Positions 6,118 through 14,254 of a stretch of DNA of 21,321 nucleotides are shown in pieces; position 1 is the stretch's first letter; each line of letters opens with the position of its first letter. Origin of the DNA: Chloroflexota bacterium (lineage in GTDB: Bacteria > Chloroflexota > Anaerolineae > UBA7937 > JACPPX01). The DNA lies in NCBI GenBank assembly GCA_016190785.1, contig JACPPX010000057.1, forward strand, positions 1 through 21,321, in the 5' to 3' direction. The notes below the pieces were generated by a model, which saw only the letters and a program-made list of their open reading frames with translations, was not told the origin of the DNA and ran no database searches. The position numbers and the translations under genes are program-made.

Positions 6118-7036
6118 CTTGGCCCTTTCTCGCAAATTTAAGGAAAACGTCCTCCAGATCCGGATTAGTGATATCTACCTCAATGAGGGTGATACCGCTT
6201 TTGGCGAAAGCGGTGAGGAGTTCCCCAATCCGGTCGGTAGAGACTTCTGCGGTAAGGATGTTTGGCGGCCGAATTTCTAAGAGAGACCCTTTCTCCGCCA
6301 CAATTTTTTGAGCAGCCTGGGGTGAACCGTCGAAGCGCAGGCTCAAGACGCTTAACTCAATAGTTTTGGTTAGAGCCAAGGGAGTATCGTTGGCTACGAT
6401 CCGCCCATGATGGAGAAAGATTATCCTATCGCACATCTGGGCCACTTCTTCCATATTGTGGGAGGTATAGAGCATGGAAATTTTTCTCTTATCCCGGATA
6501 CTGAACAGAAACTGGCGGACCCGCGAGGCGATATCCGGGTCCAGGCTGGCGGTGGGTTCGTCCAAGAGGAGGAGTTGCGGGTCGTGGAGCAAGGCCCGCA
6601 CCAAGTTAATCCTGGTCCTCTGCCCGGAGGAGAGGGCGCCATAAAGTCTCTGCCCCAGCCCGTCCATGGCGAACTCGGACAAAAGCCCCCGGATCTTTTC
6701 CTGGGGACGGGGGAGGCCATAATAATGGCCAAAGACTAACAGGTTCTCCCAAACGCTAAGCCGGGACTGCATGGAAGTGTAGGCCGAGGAGAAGCCGACC
6801 CGCTCTAGGATCCCCCGCCGTGCCTTCTGGAGGTCTTTCCCAAAAACAAAAATCGACCCAGCACTGGGTTTTATCAGACCCAAGAGCATGTTGATGGTCG
6901 TGGTCTTGCCCGCGCCATTGGGGCCCAACAGGCCAACTATCTCCCCGGCCTGAACCGCAAACGTGATGTGGTCCACGGCCAGGACCTTTCCAAAACGCTT
7001 AGTTAGCCCCGATACCTCTAGGGTGTTCTCAGCCAT
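6098..7036 (-). CDS. ABC-2 exporter ATP-binding protein
   Basis: The cytoplasmic ATPase that powers the permease encoded downstream. The 312 residues show Walker A GPNGAGKTT (38-46), signature LSSGQRTR (variant of LSGGQ, 135-142), Walker B LLLLDEP (155-161) and the switch histidine in TSHNMEEV (His193). The segment VGFSSAYTSMQSRLSV (80-95) stands where the Q-loop should be, with no clear glutamine at the usual spot. The C-terminal ~80 residues form the extra domain common in DrrA-like exporters. The ATG has GGAAGA 6 bases upstream. It overlaps the permease gene by 20 bases, so the two are translated together. A 68-base gap without a visible terminator separates it from the MBL-fold gene. Confidence 0.93.
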   Translation of the reverse strand: MAENTLEVSGLTKRFGKVLAVDHITFAVQAGEIVGLLGPNGAGKTTTINMLLGLIKPSAGSIFVFGKDLQKARRGILERVGFSSAYTSMQSRLSVWENLLVFGHYYGLPRPQEKIRGLLSEFAMDGLGQRLYGALSSGQRTRINLVRALLHDPQLLLLDEPTASLDPDIASRVRQFLFSIRDKRKISMLYTSHNMEEVAQMCDRIIFLHHGRIVANDTPLALTKTIELSVLSLRFDGSPQAAQKIVAEKGSLLEIRPPNILTAEVSTDRIGELLTAFAKSGITLIEVDITNPDLEDVFLKFARKGQDEPDPH

Positions 7037-7104
7037 AAGCTATCTTCCACGGGTGAGAGGTGGGTTAGCAATATTACACGGATGACTGCTAATCGGAAAT
7101 GGTT

Positions 7105-8697
7105 TCAAAAGACGATGGGCCGGCCGGGCTGGGGCATTATTACGCTGATTCCCTCTTTCTCTAATACCTGGAATAATTCCGGCTTGGTGGAATGGATAGG
7201 GATCAAGTTGCGGGGATGGACCTGCCGCACCAGTTCCAGTAGGTCGGCCCCGCCGGCATGGCCCGAAACATGGAGCCCCGGCTCTCTCTCGGGGTTCAAG
7301 GGATTGCCGATGAATTTGAGGTTGAAGTACCGGAGCCAATTGCCAAGGCGGTTGATGTCAATCTGCAATTCCTCGTTGAAAGCCTCGCTGGAAGAATAGA
7401 TATAGACCGCATCGCTCAAGTCTCCCAGGAGATCAATGTCTACTAGATCATTGATGTCGAAGAAGCTGAAGGCCAGGATGAAACCCTGCGGCTGGCGGCG
7501 AACATCTGCCGCCCGCACCAGCTTACCCTCATATTTCTTGCGGACACCCCTTTCCCAGGTGCGGGGCGCGCTCTTCACATCGGCAAAAATCACCGCTGTG
7601 GCGTCCTGAGCGACATCGGGCAAGGAGGCATCTACTTGGCGCATGGCATCCAAAAGGTAAGCATCGCCGGGAGTTATGGCCAAGCGGCGGCCAAGACTCT
7701 GGGCGATTTCCCGAAACGCCAGAAGGCGGTCTACATTCCGCGCCGCAAAATCAGCGATGATCAGTCCTTTGTATCTTTTCGCCAGGTCCCAAGCAACCAC
7801 TTTTACGCTTTCCTCCGTCAAACGAGGCGCGGTTTGTTGGGCATCGATCCGTGTGCCTTCACAGATTAGGGCCACCGGTTCCAGGGCCCGAGCCCAGGAG
7901 GCCAGAGCCTCCAGAGAAGGGCCGCGCTTGCCATGAAAGCGCAGGTCGCCGCTATAGACCACCCATCCGGCAGATGTCTCTACGGCACAAGCGGTGGCCC
8001 CGTAGATAGAGTGATCTACCGGCTGGAAGCGCAAGGCGAGATCTCCGATTCGGTCTATTGGTAATCCCGGATTATGGAGGTCGATCTTTCTGCCGGAGGC
8101 GGGAGAGAGTCCCCAAAATTGCCGATTTGTGAACTCGGGGTCATCCACCACTACAAAGGGGCGGCCATAGTAGGCAGCCCCTTTGGGGCTGGCGAGGAGT
8201 CCCTCCTTGTTCTTTTCTCGGGGTACAAAGTAGCAAACCTCTCGCTCGATATCCCCCGACTGGCCAGCATCCTGAACCACCTTGGCCACGGTAGCGGTCA
8301 TTGCCGTGCAAAAAATGGGAATGTCCTCGTGGAGAAAAGATATATAACCGGAGTGGTCGAGGTGGGCATGGGAGAGATAGACCCCCTGAATCTCACTCGC
8401 CGCCACCTGGCGATAATGGGACTGGGAGCGAAGATAGTTCAAATCGTCAGCGGAAAGGGCCGCGGCTAGATCCGAACGGTAGATCCCTTCCAGGGGGGGA
8501 AGGAGATCCAAGCGCAGGGGATCGCGGAGGCCGACGCCGGGGCGGGGTTTTAAATATTCCTCAAAAAACTCGGAGCGACGGGAGAAGGACATCCCAAAAT
8601 CTAGGAAGAGTTTAGTCCTTCGCTCCTCATCCTCCAGGAGGATTTTGTTCCCCCCGATAACCCCCACCCCATCGTAGCCGGTGATGCGAACTGGCAT
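7105..8697 (-). CDS. RNase J-like metallo-beta-lactamase-fold hydrolase
   Basis: A 530-residue MBL-fold protein, probably a ribonuclease or phosphodiesterase of the RNase J/beta-CASP type. The metal site is intact: HAHLDHSG (110-117), His229 in PVDHSIYGA and Asp251 in YSGDLRFHG. The C-terminal stretch SGHAGGADLLELV ... NLIPIHSTKPE matches the SGHA and IPxHG-type motifs of RNase J. A central insert (about 260-450) fits a beta-CASP domain. Unlike RNase J, a long arm lies between the first strand and the HxHxDH motif (about residues 40-100, EEYLKPRPGVGLRDPLRLDL and on), and the usual RNase J C-terminal domain is absent. The ATG at 8697 lies 11 bases after the mdh stop and has no obvious Shine-Dalgarno. 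The family is sure; the substrate is not. Confidence 0.85.
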   Translation of the reverse strand: MPVRITGYDGVGVIGGNKILLEDEERRTKLFLDFGMSFSRRSEFFEEYLKPRPGVGLRDPLRLDLLPPLEGIYRSDLAAALSADDLNYLRSQSHYRQVAASEIQGVYLSHAHLDHSGYISFLHEDIPIFCTAMTATVAKVVQDAGQSGDIEREVCYFVPREKNKEGLLASPKGAAYYGRPFVVVDDPEFTNRQFWGLSPASGRKIDLHNPGLPIDRIGDLALRFQPVDHSIYGATACAVETSAGWVVYSGDLRFHGKRGPSLEALASWARALEPVALICEGTRIDAQQTAPRLTEESVKVVAWDLAKRYKGLIIADFAARNVDRLLAFREIAQSLGRRLAITPGDAYLLDAMRQVDASLPDVAQDATAVIFADVKSAPRTWERGVRKKYEGKLVRAADVRRQPQGFILAFSFFDINDLVDIDLLGDLSDAVYIYSSSEAFNEELQIDINRLGNWLRYFNLKFIGNPLNPEREPGLHVSGHAGGADLLELVRQVHPRNLIPIHSTKPELFQVLEKEGISVIMPQPGRPIVF

Positions 8698-8708
8698 CTT
8701 GGCGCCGA

Positions 8709-9638
8709 TCAGAACTGGAGAGCAGACATAGTCTCGCGGATGAGGTCCGCAGAGCGGTTCAAAGCAGCTTTCTCTTCTTCCGTCAGTCGCACCTGGATTA
8801 CTTCTTCTACCCCGCCACTCCCCAGCTTGGCTGGAACCCCAAAGTATATGTCCCGTAAACCATACTCACCCTCAAGATAGCAGGAGCAGGGAAGGATCAA
8901 CTTTTTGTCTTTGAGGATAGCCTCGATCATCTGGGCCACTGCCGCCCCCGGGGCATAGTAGGCACTCCCGGTTTTAAGCAGGCTCACGATCTCCCCACCG
9001 CCTTTACGAGTACGTTCCACCAGAGCGGTGATCCGCTCCGGGGGCAAAAGTTCGGTGATCGGGATACCGGAAACCGTGGTGTAACGCACCAGAGGGACCA
9101 TCTCATCGCCGTGGCCGCCCAGGACAAAGGCCTGGACATTCTCCACCGAGACATTGAGCTCTTGGGCAATAAAACTCCGAAAGCGGGCGGTATCCAGTAC
9201 TCCGGCTTGGCCCAGCACCCGGTTCTTGGGAAAGCCGCTAACTCTTTTGGCCAGATAGGCCATAGTGTCCAGAGGGTTGGTCACCATGATAAGGATGGAT
9301 TGCGGTGAGCGGGAGGCAACTTGATCCACTACCTCGGTAACAATCTTCTGGTTGGTCTGGACCAGGTCCTCGCGGCTCATCCCCGGCTTACGGGCCACCC
9401 CGGCAGTGATGACCACGATGTCCGAGCCCTCCGTTTCGGCATAACCATTGGAGCCAACGATTTTGAGATGAAAGCCTTCAACCGGGGCTGATTCCCAGAG
9501 GTCGAGGGCCTTGCCCTGGGGCAAGCCCTCGATGACATCCACCAGCACGATGTCCCCTAGTTCCTTGGCCGCGGCCCAATGGGCCACGGTGGCCCCTACA
9601 TTTCCGGCACCGACTATAGAAATTTTTGGTCGTCCCAT
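8709..9638 (-). CDS. mdh: Malate dehydrogenase (LDH-like, NAD-dependent)
   Basis: This enzyme interconverts malate and oxaloacetate with NAD in the TCA cycle. The 309 residues are exactly the length I recall for the Chloroflexus enzyme and follow it closely. Features are the GAGNVG dinucleotide motif (10-15), Asp34 for NAD, Arg83 and Arg89 in ARKPGMSRED (Arg83 marks malate rather than lactate specificity), Asn121, Asp149 with Arg152, and the catalytic His176 in GGHGDEM. Long conserved stretches such as ERTRKGGGEIVSLLKTGSAY confirm the family. The ATG has AGGAGG 7 bases upstream. It follows the isocitrate dehydrogenase gene after 47 bases with no terminator, so the two TCA enzymes are probably made from one mRNA. 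Confidence 0.97.
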   Translation of the reverse strand: MGRPKISIVGAGNVGATVAHWAAAKELGDIVLVDVIEGLPQGKALDLWESAPVEGFHLKIVGSNGYAETEGSDIVVITAGVARKPGMSREDLVQTNQKIVTEVVDQVASRSPQSILIMVTNPLDTMAYLAKRVSGFPKNRVLGQAGVLDTARFRSFIAQELNVSVENVQAFVLGGHGDEMVPLVRYTTVSGIPITELLPPERITALVERTRKGGGEIVSLLKTGSAYYAPGAAVAQMIEAILKDKKLILPCSCYLEGEYGLRDIYFGVPAKLGSGGVEEVIQVRLTEEEKAALNRSADLIRETMSALQF

Positions 9639-9685
9639 CCCCTATCCTCCTTCTGGGCCTATATCAGGCATTGCTGCCAACTTGC

Positions 9686-10765
9686 TTACTGCAGTTTTCG
9701 GATGATGGCTTCCGCCATCTCTTTTGTTCCGACCGCGCTGAGATCGTCCGGCCGTTCTTTGAAATCATAGGTCACATATTTCCCCTCGGCGATGACCCCA
9801 GCCACCGCCTGCTCCAGCCGGTCTGCGGCTCCCCTCTCCCCCAGGTGGCGGAGCATCAACATTCCGCTGAGGATGGTGGCTGTGGGATTGACCTTATTCT
9901 GCCCCTTATATTTGGGAGCCGAGCCATGCACCGGTTCGAAGAGAGCCGCCCTCTCCCCGATATTGGCTCCCGGAGCCACTCCTAGGCCCCCCACCAGTCC
10001 GGCACACAGATCACTCAGAATATCTCCGTAGAGGTTGGGGCAGACCAGGACATCGTAGAGTTCCGGCTTCTGCACGAGTTGCATAGTCATATTGTCCACA
10101 ATCCGATCCTCGAACTCTATATCCGGATAAGCGGTAGCCACTTCCCGCGCTACCTCGAGGAACAAGCCATCGGAGTATTTCATGATATTAGCCTTATGCA
10201 CCGCAGTGACTTTCTTTCTCCCCTCCCGTCGTGCATATTCAAAGGCATAGCGCACTATCCGCTGCGTCCCCTCTACGGAGATGGGTTTGATGCTGATCCC
10301 GGAGTGGGGGCGGATTTCCTTGCCGCTAAGCTCCTGGATAGATCTCCGCAATTTCTCCGCCTCCGGGGTGTCCTTTTGAAACTCGATCCCAGCGTAGAGG
10401 TCTTCGGTGTTCTCCCGAACTATCACCAGATCGATGTTTTGATACCGGGAGCGGACCCCGGGATAACTTTTTGCGGGGCGGAGGTTGACATACAGATCCA
10501 GGGCCTTACGCATTTCCACGTTCACGCTACGGAATCCACTACCTACCGGGGTGGTGATCGGACCCTTAAGCGCCACCCCGTTTTTGCGGATGGACTCCAC
10601 CACCTGCGGAGGTAGGGGGGTTCCGAATTGGTCCATAACATCTGCCCCGGCGAGCTGGATATCCCACTCGAACTTCACTCCCGTGGCCTCTAACACTCGC
10701 CGGGCCGCCTCGGAGACTTCGGGACCAGTTCCATCCCCGGGGATGAAAGTCACTCGATAAGCCAA
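9686..10765 (-). CDS. Isocitrate dehydrogenase (NAD-type, IDH/IPMDH family)
   Basis: This enzyme oxidises and decarboxylates isocitrate to 2-oxoglutarate. The 359 residues begin with the family pattern IPGDGTGPEV. The isocitrate-binding segment TPVGSGFRSVNVEMRK has Ser80 and Asn82 in the places seen in isocitrate rather than isopropylmalate dehydrogenases. It is followed by LYVNLRPAKSYPG, RENTEDLYAG, the catalytic lysine in TAVHKANIMKYSDG, the metal aspartates in NLYGDILSDLCAGL, and EPVHGSAPKYKG near the coenzyme site. Ser80 lines up with Ser113 of E. coli IDH, the site of regulatory phosphorylation. The start is a TTG with AGGAGG 4 bases upstream. A kinase-like gene ends 38 bases upstream and mdh starts 47 bases downstream. 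Homoisocitrate dehydrogenase is the main alternative. Confidence 0.9.
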   Translation of the reverse strand: MAYRVTFIPGDGTGPEVSEAARRVLEATGVKFEWDIQLAGADVMDQFGTPLPPQVVESIRKNGVALKGPITTPVGSGFRSVNVEMRKALDLYVNLRPAKSYPGVRSRYQNIDLVIVRENTEDLYAGIEFQKDTPEAEKLRRSIQELSGKEIRPHSGISIKPISVEGTQRIVRYAFEYARREGRKKVTAVHKANIMKYSDGLFLEVAREVATAYPDIEFEDRIVDNMTMQLVQKPELYDVLVCPNLYGDILSDLCAGLVGGLGVAPGANIGERAALFEPVHGSAPKYKGQNKVNPTATILSGMLMLRHLGERGAADRLEQAVAGVIAEGKYVTYDFKERPDDLSAVGTKEMAEAIIRKLQ

Positions 10766-10803
10766 TTATCCTCCTATTTTTTGGACGGTTTGCCCGCAGA
10801 ACG

Positions 10804-12516
10804 CTATCTCGAGAGGCCAATGGCTTGGGGCACAGGTTTGCCCTCGACGTAATTGCGATAATTGTCCAGGGTCAGGGTAATGGGCTGCAGCTCTTCGCGG
10901 ACGGTGCGGGCGATGATCTCCATCGTTAGCCGCACTGCCTCTTGGGTCTCCGTAATCTGTGGATCATTACGAAGGATGGTATTCAAGTGATAACATCCCG
11001 CGGCCCGGTTTAGCATGCGAAAAAGCTCAAACTCCTGATACAGGGTATAAGGTTTATTTTGTCTGGAGGAGTAGAGAGAATAGGGCGCAACTCCCTTTTC
11101 CTGGGCCTCGCCAAAGAGAGCCTGGATCAAGGATCTCTCCTCTTTATCATCCACTGCTCGGTAGGCATTGTACGCCGTCTCGTATTTCTTATCCGGAGTC
11201 TCCCCTACCATCAAGCGCATAATGAACTCTTCTTCTCCCAAACTCTCGAGTACCGCCTGCTCCTGGAAATCCCGCTTGAGAAGAAAAATGGTTTTGAGCT
11301 CCACCGGCTGCATAGGGTTAAGATAAGCCTTCTCTCGGCCAAAGATATTGCCGATGGTGAGCATCGCCCGGGCGTTATCGAAGGCCATCATTCGCGCCAG
11401 TAAATTTTCTACGCTCGCTTTACCCAAAGATGATACTAATTGCTTCACCTCCCGCGGAGAGGAGTCTGCAAATAGCTGCCCAGTCAAATGTTGCAGCAAC
11501 CCTCCCTGTTCCTCCAAAAATTTTGGAGATATGTCCGGGCAGTTCTCAAGCTTGGAATTTAAAAGCTCATAGGCGGCTAAGGGGAAGTTCTCCACGATAT
11601 TGGAGCGCAAATAGAAAACCTTCTCCGAGATATAGGCCAGGGCCCGCGGCGGGGCAGAAAGGTCCATCTCCCCGACCTCGACTTCCAGGGAGGAATTGTC
11701 TGCTCCCAGCCCCCGAACCCGGGCCCGGGGTTGCGAGTCGCCAAATTCCTCCAGCCAGCGGAACACCCTAAAGCCTTGCACCTCCCTACCCTCCTGAGTT
11801 GCGATAGCCACCGGGGCGAGGAGGGACCCGGAGTTAGTAGGGAAGGCGTAGCGGATATAGACCCAGTCATCAGAGTGAAAACGGGCCCCCGGCTGATCCA
11901 TCATTCCGTAGGAACTGGTGGACTTGCCGGTGCCAGTAGGGGCGATATAGAGCACCCCTTTCTCCTCCACCTCCACACAGGCCCCGTGCACAGAATGGAT
12001 TCCGTACTCTTCGGCCAGGACGCGACCCACCGCTCCCAGAACCCAACTTTTGAGCTGGCCGTAATATGCGGTGTTGAAAAAGACGATGGTGTTAGCCCGG
12101 CGGCTATAATAGGCCGCCTCCGGCTCTTCACCCACCTCGGTATAGGCATAGACTTGGATTTGGGGTTCCGGGGGAGGATCCTGCCCGGTCTCGGCAGCCC
12201 ATTCCTGGGGACTGTACCAGTTGTCCACCCAGAAATCATAGAGGTGGGGACTATTGGTATGGGCCCGCACCCGGATGCCATGGATGACCACATCATATTG
12301 GTATTCTTTAACTTGGGGATGCCCTTCCCGGTATCGGGAGACGCTCTCCAGGAGAGCCTCCAGTTTTCCTGGCTGGGCATCGACGGTTTTGTCGTGGACT
12401 GCGGTGCGGCCTTTGGTGCGGGTTATGGTATTGCTTTTCCCGATGGGGGTGCCATCCCACTCGGCAGCGTCAGGCGAGGGAGGGGGAGGAAACGAATAGA
12501 GTCCGTTTGTGGCCAT
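10804..12516 (-). CDS. HPr-kinase/PEP-carboxykinase-like P-loop protein
   Basis: A 570-residue protein of uncertain function. Its middle holds HSVHGACVEVEEKGVLYIAP leading into the P-loop APTGTGKST (192-200). After it comes a second acidic motif, FHSDDWVYI, with Asp216-Asp217 about 20 residues past the P-loop lysine. This layout (chamber His, P-loop, paired aspartates) is the one found in HPr kinase/phosphorylase and PEP carboxykinase; the spacing fits HPr kinase better. A Pro-rich N-terminus is followed by a mixed domain (70-170), and the C-terminal 270 residues are mostly helical and unfamiliar. The longest frame starts at a TTG at 12570; I prefer the ATG at 12516, with a weak TAGGG before it. 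It precedes idh by 38 bases, so a role in regulating or feeding the TCA enzymes is possible. No PEPCK active-site signatures beyond the kinase motifs are evident. Confidence 0.7.
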   Translation of the reverse strand: MATNGLYSFPPPPSPDAAEWDGTPIGKSNTITRTKGRTAVHDKTVDAQPGKLEALLESVSRYREGHPQVKEYQYDVVIHGIRVRAHTNSPHLYDFWVDNWYSPQEWAAETGQDPPPEPQIQVYAYTEVGEEPEAAYYSRRANTIVFFNTAYYGQLKSWVLGAVGRVLAEEYGIHSVHGACVEVEEKGVLYIAPTGTGKSTSSYGMMDQPGARFHSDDWVYIRYAFPTNSGSLLAPVAIATQEGREVQGFRVFRWLEEFGDSQPRARVRGLGADNSSLEVEVGEMDLSAPPRALAYISEKVFYLRSNIVENFPLAAYELLNSKLENCPDISPKFLEEQGGLLQHLTGQLFADSSPREVKQLVSSLGKASVENLLARMMAFDNARAMLTIGNIFGREKAYLNPMQPVELKTIFLLKRDFQEQAVLESLGEEEFIMRLMVGETPDKKYETAYNAYRAVDDKEERSLIQALFGEAQEKGVAPYSLYSSRQNKPYTLYQEFELFRMLNRAAGCYHLNTILRNDPQITETQEAVRLTMEIIARTVREELQPITLTLDNYRNYVEGKPVPQAIGLSR

Positions 12517-12596
12517 TACCCTAACTCTAACACCAGGGGGGCTTGCCCAAAAGGAGGCGGGCTTGACCAAACGGAAATAATACCACCAACCGGATT

Positions 12597-13475
12597 TTAT
12601 GACGAGGTGCCTTCACTACCCTCTTCGGCCAAGAGGGGCTTTAGGGCAGCGATGGCTACTTCCACCATGCGGTCATCAGGCTGGCGAGTGGTTAGTCCTT
12701 GCAAGGCTAGTCCAGGGGCCATAGCCAACTGCAATAACTGGTTTTGAGGGTGGCGAGCGGTGAAGCGGATGAACTCATAGGATACCGCGACCAGTATCGG
12801 CAAAAGTAGAAGCCGGGAGAGAAGGCGAGGCAAAAAGGGAAGAGGCCCCAAAAGAGCAAAAAGGAGGATAGAGATAACCACCACGCTCAAGAGGAAACTG
12901 GTGCCGCAGCGGGGATGGGCAGTAGGAAATCTCTGGATCTCACTAGGCTCAAGAGCCACCTCATGTTCATAGGCATGGATGGTTTTGTGTTCTGCCCCAT
13001 GGTAAGCAAAAACCCGTCTTATTTGTTCAGAATAGCCAATAGCCACCAGATACCCCAAGAAGAGGAGGAGACGGATGACCCCTTCCAGGAAGTTGCTTAG
13101 GAAAGGATCGAGATAGGGATCTAGAAAACCAACCAAGAAAACAGGGAGGAAAAGAAAAAGTCCCAGCGCGAAAGCCAGGGAAAGAATCAGGGTCCCCCAC
13201 ACCACCGGCCCCTCAAATTTAGCCTCTTCTTCTTCGAGGGCCACATTTGCCGACCAGATAAGGGCCCGCACCCCCAAGACCAAGGTATCCCAGAGGATAA
13301 TCAGTCCCCTGAGAAAAGGCCAACGGCTCCAGGGGGCATAGAGATGCTTGCTGAGAGGCTCACGATGGAGGAGTATTTCCCCGGAAGGAGAACGCACCGC
13401 CACCGAAACCGCGCGGCGGCCACGCATCATCACCCCCTCAATCACCGCCTGGCCTCCGTAGAAAAACTCGCTCAC
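12597..13475 (-). CDS. DUF1385 (YqhQ-like) membrane protein
   Basis: A 292-residue membrane protein of a widespread family without a settled role. Diagnostic motifs are GGQAVIEGVMMRG at the N-terminus (7-19), YHGAEHKTIHAYE (158-170) and HPRCGTSF (187-194). About four to five hydrophobic helices lie around 90-150 and 194-250. The His, Glu and Cys of the central motifs could bind metal, which is inference. The GTG start overlaps the TGA of the ATL-Nudix gene in a GTGA junction, a sign of translational coupling, with GGAGGG about 11 bases upstream. No terminator is visible after it before the kinase-like gene. Confidence 0.93.
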   Translation of the reverse strand: MSEFFYGGQAVIEGVMMRGRRAVSVAVRSPSGEILLHREPLSKHLYAPWSRWPFLRGLIILWDTLVLGVRALIWSANVALEEEEAKFEGPVVWGTLILSLAFALGLFLFLPVFLVGFLDPYLDPFLSNFLEGVIRLLLFLGYLVAIGYSEQIRRVFAYHGAEHKTIHAYEHEVALEPSEIQRFPTAHPRCGTSFLLSVVVISILLFALLGPLPFLPRLLSRLLLLPILVAVSYEFIRFTARHPQNQLLQLAMAPGLALQGLTTRQPDDRMVEVAIAALKPLLAEEGSEGTSS

Positions 13476-14245
13476 TTTGGGGCCAACCCTCCGCTCTGGG
13501 CTTTCTCAGGATGCAGGCGGCAGAAACGCCGCAAAGCATCTCTTAATACCCTCTGTGACTCAGGGAAACTCACTTTCTTCTGAGCCTCAGCCTGGCTAAA
13601 GCGAAAAGCATCCCGACCTTTGTGCTTCTTCCAATCCGGAGTTTCCTTCACCACCTCCATAGCATAGAGCATGACGTGATATTGATCCCCCTGCAATTCA
13701 AACTCCACCTCTCCCGCTTCAAATAGAGTGTGACACACCAGCCCAGTCTCTTCCTCCACTTCCCGCAGCGCAGCGTCCCCCAGCGATTCCCCGGGATCAA
13801 CATGCCCTTTGGGGAAAACGAATTCGCCTTTTGCCGTTCTGCGCAAAACCACATCTCCATCCAGGAAAACAATGCCTCCTGCCTGGATTATCTCCGCAGC
13901 TTGCTTTCGGCCCCGGCGGGAAGGCCCATCCCAGAGGTAGCGGCGCAAGTCAATGTAGCCCCGCTCATCGAAGATGATCCCCTCCTCTTGTAAGCGCACC
14001 AATTGCTCGTGGGCCTCGGGGGGCTCAGGGATGCTAATCCGCCCCGCGGCGTTAATCACCCTCTGCCAGGGAACATTCGTCTTCGCCGGGAGGGTGTGCA
14101 AGGCCCAACCGACAGTTCGCGCCGCCTGGGGATGGCCGAGGAGTAGGGCAATTTGCCCATATGTGGCCACTTTCCCGGGGGGGATCTGGGACACCAAATC
14201 ATAGACCTGGTGGAAGAAATTGCGGGAGGTGCGACGAGCCACCAA
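13472..14245 (-). CDS. Fusion of alkyltransferase-like (ATL) domain and Nudix hydrolase
   Basis: One 257-residue chain with two DNA- or nucleotide-damage domains. Residues about 8-105 are an O6-alkylguanine alkyltransferase-type DNA-binding domain (FFHQVYDLVSQIPPGKVATY with GQIA). It has the nucleotide-flipping Tyr29, the arginine finger Arg43 in ARTVGWAL, and PWQRVI (59-64) where a true alkyltransferase has PCHRVI. Tryptophan in place of the acceptor cysteine marks the non-catalytic ATL class, which flags alkylated guanine for excision repair. Residues about 120-250 are a Nudix domain with a complete Nudix box at 147-169 (G147, then GES, then REVEEETGL), which hydrolyses a nucleoside diphosphate-linked substrate. 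There is no stop or shift between them. The start is a TTG at 14245, or possibly the next codon, GTG; neither has a well-placed ribosome binding site. Confidence 0.93.
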   Translation of the reverse strand: MVARRTSRNFFHQVYDLVSQIPPGKVATYGQIALLLGHPQAARTVGWALHTLPAKTNVPWQRVINAAGRISIPEPPEAHEQLVRLQEEGIIFDERGYIDLRRYLWDGPSRRGRKQAAEIIQAGGIVFLDGDVVLRRTAKGEFVFPKGHVDPGESLGDAALREVEEETGLVCHTLFEAGEVEFELQGDQYHVMLYAMEVVKETPDWKKHKGRDAFRFSQAEAQKKVSFPESQRVLRDALRRFCRLHPEKAQSGGLAPK

Positions 14246-14254
14246 CTCTGAGAT

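Noticed and set aside
7040..7339. A 99-codon minus-strand frame overlapping the end of the MBL gene
   Set aside because: It mostly overlaps the MBL C-terminus, which has conserved motifs in its own frame; the product is Pro/Arg-rich and nothing supports it.
11731..12747. A 338-codon open frame on the plus strand
   Set aside because: It is antisense to the kinase-like gene and the end of DUF1385, runs across the gene boundary and has low-complexity composition. The minus-strand frames carry recognisable motifs; this is a GC-rich shadow.
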